Of a stretch of 64,000 bases of DNA, positions 56,248 through 64,000 are shown piece after piece. The notes beneath the pieces are model-generated. The model saw only the letters and a list, made by a program, of their open reading frames with translations, was not told where the DNA came from and made no database searches. A program made the translations under genes and the position numbers. This DNA comes from Hippophae tibetana. Lineage: Eukaryota; Streptophyta; Magnoliopsida; Rosales; Elaeagnaceae. How positions within the stretch are numbered: position 1 is the first letter of the stretch; every line of letters starts with the position of its first letter. The stretch covers positions 17,552,659 through 17,616,658 of the forward strand of contig CM072811.1 of NCBI GenBank assembly GCA_037013495.1, written 5' to 3'.

Positions 56248-57965
56248 CATAAAAAATGCATGCTCAAGAAAACTCCTTGATCCTTGTACATTGTAAGTGG
56301 TGTTAGTTTCTAAATCACTTCTATATTTTCTCTATCCACCTCAATACCATTAGCTGAGATTTTGTGGCCTAATATTATACCTTCATGTACCATGAAATGA
56401 CATTTCTCTCAGTTTAAAACCAAATTTGTTTCTTCACATCTTTGTAACACTAGGGAGAGATAGTATAGATATTCATCAAATGAGTTTCCAAAGATCGAAA
56501 AATAATCCATGAAGATTTCTAAATGATTGTCCACCATCCAAAGAGCATTATTCTTAAAGAAAAAGTTCCATAAGGTCATGTGAAGGTGGTCATTTCTTGG
56601 TCTTCATATGCCACAACAATTTGGTTATAACTAGAGTATTAATCTAGAAGGAAAAATAAAGAATGCCCAGCTAATCAGTCAAGCATTTGATCCATGAATG
56701 GGAGAGGAAAATGATTCTTTCTTGTAGCTTTATTTACTTTACGAAAATCCATACATACTCTCCATTCTATGACACTCTTATTAAGTATTAACTCATTGGA
56801 CTCATTTTCCACCACATTGATTTCTCCTTTCTTTGGTACACATTAGACTACACTTACCCATTCACTATTTGATATTGGGTAAATGATGCCCATGTCTAGC
56901 CGCTTGATAATTTCCTTCTTCACCACCTCTTTCATAATGGGATTTTAAGCGATGTTGTGCATCCTTGGTGGGTTTAGCTCCATCCTCTAGTAAGATTTTA
57001 TGTATGCATATAGATGGGCTTATGTCTTTGATGCCAGCAATAGGCCAACCTATAGCTCTTTTGAAGTTCCTTAGCACCTTCAGTAATGCTTCTACTTGCT
57101 CCATACTTAGATTAGCAGAGATTATGACTGGAAGTGTTTCATTATCACCCAAAAATGCATAACAAAGATGAGATGATAAAGGTTTAAGCTCCAATTTGGG
57201 TGGTTCCTCAATGAATGGTTTCAACCTTGAGCTTATTTCAAGACATTCCACAAATGCATTTGATACACACATGAAAGGTGTGTTCTCCAAAAAGTTCACA
57301 CAATTCACAATATCAACCTCTAATTCCATACTTTCAAAGTTAAAATAGGTTAAGTTGTTTTCTAGTGAGTTGATGTCCTTATTCATAGCATCATGTGTTA
57401 AAATCTTAAGTGTGGGTGGTTCAACAAGTCTTGTTAAACTACCGATATGAATTTGTGCGCCTACATTAGTGTCATGGTATTTATTAGCATATTTGTTCAT
57501 ATAATTTAACAAGTACATACTCTAAAGCATCACTAGGGCATATGTCATAAAACACATCAGTGGTTAGCTCATTGGTACCATTTATTTGAAAGCAATCACC
57601 GACATTATCATCATTATAAAATTTAATTACTTGAACACATTAAATGTTACTTGTTCATATTGCACTCTTATTGTAAGCTCACCATTTTTTACATAAATGA
57701 GTGCTTTTCTGGTGGCTAAAAAGGATGACCAAGTATGATAGGAATGTCACGGTCCTCCTCCATGTCTAGCACAATAAAATCTGTCGGAAATATGAATTTG
57801 TCTACCTAGACTAGCACATCTTCTACCACACCTTGAGGTCTCTTAATTTATCTATCTTCCATTTTTAATGTTACTGAAGTGGATTAGGTTTTACCAATCC
57901 CCAATCTTTGGAAGACCGATAATGGCATGAGGTTAATGCTAGAACCCAAATCACATGTGGCTATC
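56248..57965 (-). mobile_element. Ty3/gypsy fragment (PR, linker, RT), family-1 relative
   Basis: On the minus strand, protease DNA is at 57,960-57,540 (broken). The 217-codon frame 57,518-56,865 follows, with LENTPFMCVSNAFVECLEIS, LSSHLCYAFLGDNETLPVI and the start of RT. RT then continues in broken frames, with HEGIILGHKISANGIEVD near 56,390. It ends at GSRSFLEHAFF (about 56,250-56,280), where copia D begins. The linker resembles the family-1 element at 3,215-3,550. Gag, the rest of RNase H and integrase are missing. Confidence 0.8.
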
Positions 57966-58135
57966 TTTCACTCTTTTTCAAAATCCATAAAAATTCCAAA
58001 ACAATCCCATAAAATTCTATAAATTATATTTTCATTCTTTTTCACTAAAAAGTTTATATTTTATTTTTTTATCCCCAAAAATACTATTTTTTTGAATAAA
58101 ACAAGTAAATATTAAGTAAAAAAGTGTGCTAATCT
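57966..58135 (-). repeat. Family-1 LTR U3 fragment
   Basis: Strongly similar to 23,900-24,040, the start of the solo LTR on the minus strand. Both contain AATAAAACAAGTAAATATTAAGTAAAAAAGT. It joins the protease remnant directly at 57,965, so the rest of the LTR and the gag were deleted. Confidence 0.7.
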
Positions 58136-59027
58136 TTGTGCCTCTAGAGCACCAACTATGGCCACCTAGATTGTGAAATAATAGGAAGTTCCTTGAGAGA
58201 CAATCTCTGAAGCACCAAGTATGAGCTTGACTCCAAAATGAGGCTCATTCCAATGATTGAACCGATGGAAAAGACCAAATTTATTGTCTTATCAGAAGAG
58301 GAACCCTAAAAAACCGTGCAAGTTGGCACATCCCTATCACAAGAAATTTAGAATGCACACCTCCTTTTTTTGGAACCAAGATAATGATTTTTTTAGCTTC
58401 TAAAAACACCATGACAACATGAGCCAAATGTAAATTGTTAGAGTAATTAAGTATATAGGTCATAATATAAAGATATGAGCCATTATAGGAAGGAACATTG
58501 ATTCACCAAACTCACAGCATAAAGAAACTATACTAGTCATTTTTTCATCAAAAGTAAGAAACCACTAACCTAAGTAACATATCAGTGAAAAGAAAACCAG
58601 CACAAAGTCAATGATGACAAAAAAACAATACTCAGCCATTTACATCAATAATCCAATTTTTAAAAACAATCATAGAACCAAATTCTAGGAAGGAACATTG
58701 ATGGAAACCACCATATGAGGTGGAAATAGAGGTTGTGAAAGGCTAGAATAATGTGAATCGATAAGGGAGGAAGTTCATTGACTAAGCCACAACTTGGTCA
58801 TGGATGTCCTTTTTTATGATAGTTGGGTTTGATGTTTTTTTGTTAGACATTGGCTAGGGTATGGATGGTTATTTTGATGGTAGAAGTGATGAGTATGGTT
58901 CTGGATGTTGTTTAGATAGTAGGAATGGATGGGTATGACCAGATTTGGCTATGGATGGATAAGGATGGAGGTGGTAAAGGATAGGTGACAACTGATGATG
59001 GTCAAAGAGGGTTAGGGTTAGAGTTAG
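58136..59027 (-). other. Unassigned region next to a copia primer-binding site
   Basis: Given the primer-binding site at 59,028, this should be the leader and gag region of a minus-strand copia. However, no gag motif is recognised, and the largest frame (58,281-58,463) is featureless. Confidence 0.4.
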
Positions 59028-59039
59028 GCTCTCATACCA
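59028..59039 (-). other. Primer-binding site, initiator Met tRNA type (minus)
   Basis: The minus strand reads TGGTATGAGAGC, one base from TGGTATCAGAGC, immediately adjacent to a TG...-type LTR end at 59,040. The element direction is minus. Confidence 0.55.
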
Positions 59040-59330
59040 TGTTATCTGGGAATAAAATAATAGTTTATTGTGAAATAAATTATGAGGCTACAATGTATTT
59101 ATATATGAAAGTAAGATATATTCTTATTACTAAAATGATTAAATGTCTCTATTTTAATAGTAAATTTTATGATTTGTTTATAAATATTTCAAGTTTTACT
59201 ACTTGACATAAACTTGAATGCTTTTTAGGAATGGATTATTTCTAAAAAGTATTGAGAAATTATGTCAAATAAAACCCTTAAAATTTACAACAATAAAAAT
59301 AGCAACTAAATAACATTAAATATATATACC
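59040..59330 (-). repeat. Putative copia 5' LTR (minus)
   Basis: The plus-strand end is TGTTATCTGGG directly beside the primer-binding site. On the minus strand a TATATAAATA box appears near 59,097-59,106. No second copy is found in the window, and the outer limit is a guess. Confidence 0.45.
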
Positions 59331-59559
59331 TATAAATCTTTGTTAAATATCCTTTTGGATTATGTGCAAATAATCACATTATCATGCTATTTCATTCGTA
59401 CATCAATTATTGTCACATATAACATGCCACACATTGATCAATTATGTTGTCATACCATTTCAATTCATGTGATAATAACTCAATGACTAATTCAAAAACC
59501 TACTTTGTCAAGTTAGGGTATGAAGATCAAATTATATAACTATTATCCAAACAATCAAA

Positions 59560-60399
59560 GCACTAAGATCAAAATTCTTATATCAACTAATTATAGAGAA
59601 ATTCATTCAACTAAATAAAATAAAAAGGTTCATTATTAGGTTAATCAAAACTTCCAAATAAGAACCGAGCCACTCATAGCTCTAAAAATCATAATTAAAG
59701 TATACGAGTGCATAAAAGTAATAGGAATGATGAATAAAAGAATTAGATCCAACTTTGAAGAAAAATCATGCTCCTTCTTTCATCTCTCTTGGTATCTATT
59801 CAGTTGCCTTCTTAACTTTTCTTTACTTTGTCTCTAATTGATCTTGTGAAATCTCTATGTTCCTCTTTACTTAGTTGTTGTTTATGGCCTCTTAATTGTG
59901 TATAAATAAGTTGAAATAAGTCATAATTAATTTATTATTCTTATTAGCTTTATCCAATAATTGAGATGGAAAGTTAGACTTCAAATTAGGGTTGATTTAT
60001 CAAAATCTTATTTGCTCGATTGATCGAGGCTTTACTCATTCGATCTAATTGTGTCATCATTCAACCTGAGAGCACTTGATTGAATCTCGATCGATCTACT
60101 ATACTAAATTGATTAACACCCTTCTCAAATGGTTTAACTCTTATTTTTCTATTCCGAGGCTTAATGATCTGATTCTTCAATCGATCGAATCTTATCTTGA
60201 TTGATCAAAAGATGTCTCAATCTATCAAGCCCTATTAATCCTAAAATTATCTCAATTTACCTATTTTTCTCTATTTGATGTCTTTTACCTACATTACCAT
60301 AGTTGAATGTAAGATAGATATTTTTACAATTTTCATCTTAAAACAAGATAAATGGCTAGCTTGAAGTTGCAAAAGAACTCAACTTTCATATGGTTATCA
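59560..60399 (-). repeat. Family-1-related LTR fragment
   Basis: On the minus strand it starts TGATAACCATATGAAAG at 60,399. It shares TCGATTGATCGA/TTGATTGATC words, CATCATTCAACC and AAACAAGATAA--GGCTAGC with the LTR half at 21,830-22,327. The copy is diverged, and its left limit is uncertain. No gypsy coding sequence adjoins it on either side. Confidence 0.6.
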
Positions 60400-62586
60400 A
60401 CATAATTACCAAAGAGAGAAAATATTTATCTCTTCATGTACAATACCAAAGGATCCAATGCTGCATATGACTTGGCTAGCTTTCCTAAACATTAAAATTT
60501 GATGATCTAAGTCAATTGTTAGAATACCTACAAAAATTGTAAGACATCAAAGATTAGCTCTTTCTAGCCTCAAAGGATCCAAAAGTGAACAAAATGAATG
60601 GTCCATAACACAATACCATGAAATGTATTTCAATTTAAAAAAACTCACAACAGTAGAGTCAGAAGAAAACCACTTTGACCAAAATTGGGATTTGCAAGAT
60701 GAAACAACAATCAAACATCAAAACAACCATAACTTGATAAGCAAGAGTAAGCATATAGAGTAATGTTCTACCTATATCCTAATATAATGTGGAAATTAAA
60801 TCATCATCCTAAGGTTTCTCTATCAACCTATCCCAAACCACTAATATTAATGAATTTTTCTTTCTACCCCTTATCATGATCCCTCAAACCTCCCCAAATC
60901 TACTCCATTATGCTATAAAAGATATAAAATATGAACATTAGAGGGCATCAAGGGAACCCTAAAATCACGAGAGATTATACCCAAACCATACAGGGGTCCC
61001 CAACATTTGGAAGAAGTCGACACAATGCTAGACCACCAAAATAAATCACATCTCTAACAAACTTCGAGAGTGAAAATATAACCTTGTCTTTCAAAAGAAG
61101 CACAAAAAATAGGTATAATTGAGAATTGAAGGATCATCCCCCTTGGAAATTGAATCAAAGAGAATGGTAGGAACATCCCTAGGAATATCATATTTTATGC
61201 GAAAGTTGGCCAAATCATTGGCTATAAGAATCAATGATTCATCCTTGCACATATGAATTTATTTACCCACGATCTTATGAGACTTCTTCTTTCCATTTCT
61301 AACTTCCAATTGTTCACCTCTGCCAAAGTCCTAGCACTCTCCCTGGAGAACAAAGGGCTCCTAGGCCTCAAATCTAAGTCATGATTCTTTATATCTAAAA
61401 GCTTACAAGCCCCATCCACGCAAGCATTAATATCACTTAAACCACTCCCTTAATATGAAAAAATATATGTTCCAACTTCAAAAACTCCTCCTCACCTTCA
61501 GGAAAAAAAACTGATCCTTTATCCAAAGGGAAAGGGAGGCTACCCCTCTCAAGTTATGAAAATGGGTTTTGAAGTCGTCTCCTATTCTCTCATCTTTGCC
61601 AAAGGAATTATTATTCCTAGAAACACTACAATTAGATCCCTTACATTGACATACTAAAATATCCTAACAAAATGGACCAAGGAACAAAGAGTAAATAAAA
61701 GGGAGCAAGTTAAAAAAAATGATCCAAGACATAGAATACCTTGAAATTTGAACAAGAAGATGATGGGCACTACAAAACAAACATAAATGAACGAAATTTC
61801 AAAGATCAAGAACAAAATAAATTGTGGCAAAAAAAGTGAATAAAATCATAAAGGCTTGCTAGAAACTATAATGAAACAAGGAAAGCGACTCATGAAAAAA
61901 GAAATATACTAACCATAAGAAGATAAACAAGAAACATCATGAAATTATCTAGAGAGCTCATGAATGACTTAGTAGGTAATAATAATTTTGAAATGTGGAG
62001 AAAATGAGAAAATGGAAAAGAAAAGGGTCTTATACCAACAAAATTTCAGAACCTTGTGTTTTCCTCACAATATTCAACAATGATAATTTCCTACCATGAC
62101 CTGCTAGACTTATAATTTCACATCTACCCATATCATCACACTCTTGAGTAAGAACATTGTTACGTCCAATCACCTACTAGTTAAAAATACAAGAAAAGGA
62201 ATTCCTCCGAACATCGTACAATACTTAGAAGGTAAAACTTTGATTGGTCATAATTAACATTGAAAACTTACGAAGTAGAGGGACTCATTCTTGGTGTACC
62301 CAATATGTACCTAAGTTAAGGACTCCCAAACCATGTCCTCAGCTTCCATAATGACCTTAGCTAATGGACTTCAGACACCCTAACCTTCGAATTTAAGACT
62401 TCATCTTGAGATAATGGAATAAGAAAAAGTATAATGATGGCTTCTAGTATCCAAAGTAGAGGAAGTAGACATAGAGAATCTCAACCTTCAAGATGTTCAG
62501 TTGTAATACACATGGCTTTCATTCAAGCATCACAGGGATTTTATTTTTAAAAGGTAATATATAATTAAGAGAGAAAACAAAAAACC
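60400..62586. other. Unassigned region
   Basis: No recognisable protein domain, LTR or RNA gene. The composition is less extremely AT-rich than elsewhere. A minus-strand frame at 61,231-61,419 (62 codons, RSPLFSRESARTLAEVNNW) continues in other frames towards 61,140, with ANDLANF and IKYDIPRDVP. This could be a remnant of a coding sequence, possibly of a non-LTR element, but I do not recognise it. Confidence 0.4.
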
Positions 62587-63008
62587 TGTTCGAAATAAAA
62601 CACTCACACAAATAACTTTTATTTAAGCTCAAATAAATATTACAAGAGCACAACTCAAAAATTTAAGATACTACAACTCACTCTTATTTAGACTTTGCTT
62701 CTTCACTCACTCACTTAGAAGCTCTTAATTTTTCTTGATTACAAATGGTCCTAGAGAAGTTCTATTTATAGGCTTCCAAAAACACTTCTCTACACCTCAC
62801 AACCACTCATTAAATTACTTCTCCAACTACTTACATTAATTAGTCTCACATATAAAAAATACTAACCAAACCTACTAGCATTTATTAGTGTCACTCTTAC
62901 TATATCATCTTCTACAACTACTAGAATTTATTGATACAACAAAAAAAACTAAGATAAATAATAATAAGTGACTTGTAGAAAATAATAAATCAAGTTTATG
63001 ATCCAACA
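62587..63008 (-). repeat. copia C 3' LTR
   Basis: 422 bp. On the minus strand it begins TGTTGGATCA at 63,008 and ends TTCGAACA at 62,587, with TGTT/AACA ends. The polypurine tract AAATTTAAGGAGGGG directly precedes it (63,009-63,023). A CCTATAAATAG box is at 62,762-62,773. It is similar to the LTR at 54,478-54,850 in inverse orientation. Confidence 0.85.
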
Positions 63009-63420
63009 CCCCTCCTTAAATTTGATCTTGTGACCCCTAGTAAGTTCCTTAATCTTATGAAGTCTTCGCTTGTTAGTGGCTTGGTAAAAATATCAACAAC
63101 TTGATCTTGTGACTTCACATATTCAACTTGCATGCCCTTTCTTACGACACACTTCCTTATATAATGGTAGCAAATATTGATGTGCTTGCTTCGATTATGG
63201 AATACTGGATTCTTTACTAAGGCAATGGCTGACTTGTTGTTGACATAAACCTTGGTCGGATCTTCTTGTATCAAGCCTGTATTTTTTAATAGATTTCTAA
63301 GCCAAATTTCATGACAAGCGCATGGGGTAGCAGCAACATATTCCGCTTCACAGGTGGATAATGTGATAATCAGTTGTTTCTTTGGCATCCATTTGAAAGT
63401 AGTATCCCTCATGAAAAATA
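63009..63420 (-). pseudogene. copia C RNase H
   Basis: The 138-codon minus-strand frame ending at 62,996 contains MPKKQLIITLSTCEAEYVAA, CHEIWLRNLL, VYVNNKSAIALVKNPVFH, KHINICYHYIR and VDIFTKPL, a complete copia RNase H. The catalytic D of the usual Y-V-D-N-K-S motif is Asn here (YVNNKS), so activity is doubtful. The frame stops a few codons inside the LTR, as is usual for copia. Confidence 0.85.
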
Positions 63421-64000
63421 AAAATCTAGTAATGCCTCTTTGATTATCTATGTCTCCACCCTAATCACTATTACTATATCTAATAAGCTTGTAATCATTA
63501 GAAACTGAATAGAATAAGCCAAAGTCAATTGTACCTTTCAGATAGCGAAGAATTCTCTTTGCGGCTTTAAAATGGGTGGTTGTTAGAGATTCTATCTAGC
63601 GACTAACCAATCCAACTACGTGTAGAATATTGGGCCTTGTGCAAGTTAGATAGCGTAGAATTCCTACCAAATTTTGAAGAATGTTGGATCCACACTTTCA
63701 CCATCTTCATGTTTGGACATCTTGATTCCATATTCCGTTGGTGTGCTTATCGCCTTATAATTCTCCATCTTGAACTTCTTCAAGATATGCTTTGCATAGC
63801 TTTTTTATGAAATGAAAATTCCATCATTTTGTTGCTTAACTTCAATGCCAAGGTAGTATGCTATGAGACCTATGTCTATCATCTAGAATTCCTTTGTCAT
63901 CACTTCCTTGAATTCATTGAACATGCTTGCATTACTTTCGATGAAGATCAAATCTTCCACATAAAGGCATACGATCAAAATATTTCCATCTTTGATCTTG
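63421..64000 (-). pseudogene. copia C reverse transcriptase, running off the window
   Basis: On the minus strand from the right edge: IVCLYVEDLIF (the YVDD site read as YVED, near 63,955-63,985), then YYLGIEVKQQNDGIF, KSYAKHILKKFKMENY and STPTEYGIKMSKH, followed by broken frames towards RNase H. Stops occur after KQQNDGIFIS and elsewhere. The N-terminal part lies outside the window. Confidence 0.8.

Noticed and set aside
59008..59026. Telomere-like GGGTTAGGGTTAG
   Set aside because: Only about two units, within the leader of a copia-like element. Plant telomeric repeats are TTTAGGG, and no array exists.

Overview
This window looks like a transposon-rich intergenic stretch of a flowering-plant nuclear genome, probably a eudicot. 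It is very AT-rich. It is dominated by nested LTR retrotransposons, CACTA transposons and an endogenous pararetrovirus, and it holds only one clear host gene, a seven-exon GET3/ASNA1-type ATPase. The species cannot be named from the sequence alone. Nothing in the window looks bacterial: there are no operons, ribosome binding sites or CRISPR arrays.

Region by region. (1) Positions 1-6,623 carry a decayed Ty3/gypsy element on the minus strand (integrase, RNase H/RT, protease, gag) and the inner half of its 5' LTR. (2) Positions 6,624-21,715 are a large insertion into that LTR, flanked by the perfect 5-bp duplication ATGAT. It is an Athila-like Ty3/gypsy element on the minus strand with a tRNA-Asp-type primer-binding site, two gag copies, PR, RT-RNase H, INT and a polypurine-tract tail. 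Its left end is rearranged: both outer ends of the insertion carry the same LTR start, in inverted orientation, and a further LTR with its own GATAC duplication sits inside. (3) Positions 21,716-24,280 hold the other half of the split LTR, then a 1.57-kb solo LTR sitting in the gag gene of a still older gypsy copy. (4) Positions 24,440-29,108 are non-coding AT-rich DNA. (5) Positions 29,109-32,446 (minus) are the GET3 gene, with intact splice sites and a 360-residue product. (6) Positions 33,295-38,168 are a decayed CACTA element with Ptta-like and Ulp1-protease remnants. (7) Positions about 39,850-42,934 (minus) are a degraded caulimovirid-type endogenous viral element with RT, RNase H and a transactivator-like domain. 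(8) Positions 42,935-54,850 are a Ty1/copia tract made of two different copia copies joined inside the reverse transcriptase. The RNase H of the second is split by a 6,082-bp CACTA transposon with TTA target duplications. (9) Positions 55,195-64,000 are a mosaic of copia and gypsy pieces (including a direct gypsy/copia fusion), an LTR related to the first gypsy family, an unassigned 2.2-kb stretch, and a copia element on the minus strand running off the right edge.

How the parts relate. The mobile elements form a readable stratigraphy: oldest gypsy gag, then the solo LTR and gypsy family 1, then the Athila-like insertion. On the right, the copia tract came first and the CACTA element later. 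All element ORFs examined carry stops, frameshifts or deletions, so the elements look inactive. GET3 is expected to act in the cytosol, delivering tail-anchored proteins to the ER. It has no evident functional link to its transposon neighbours.

Limits: all domain calls are by eye from translated motifs. Boundaries marked 'about' are uncertain. No alignment, dating or database search was possible.
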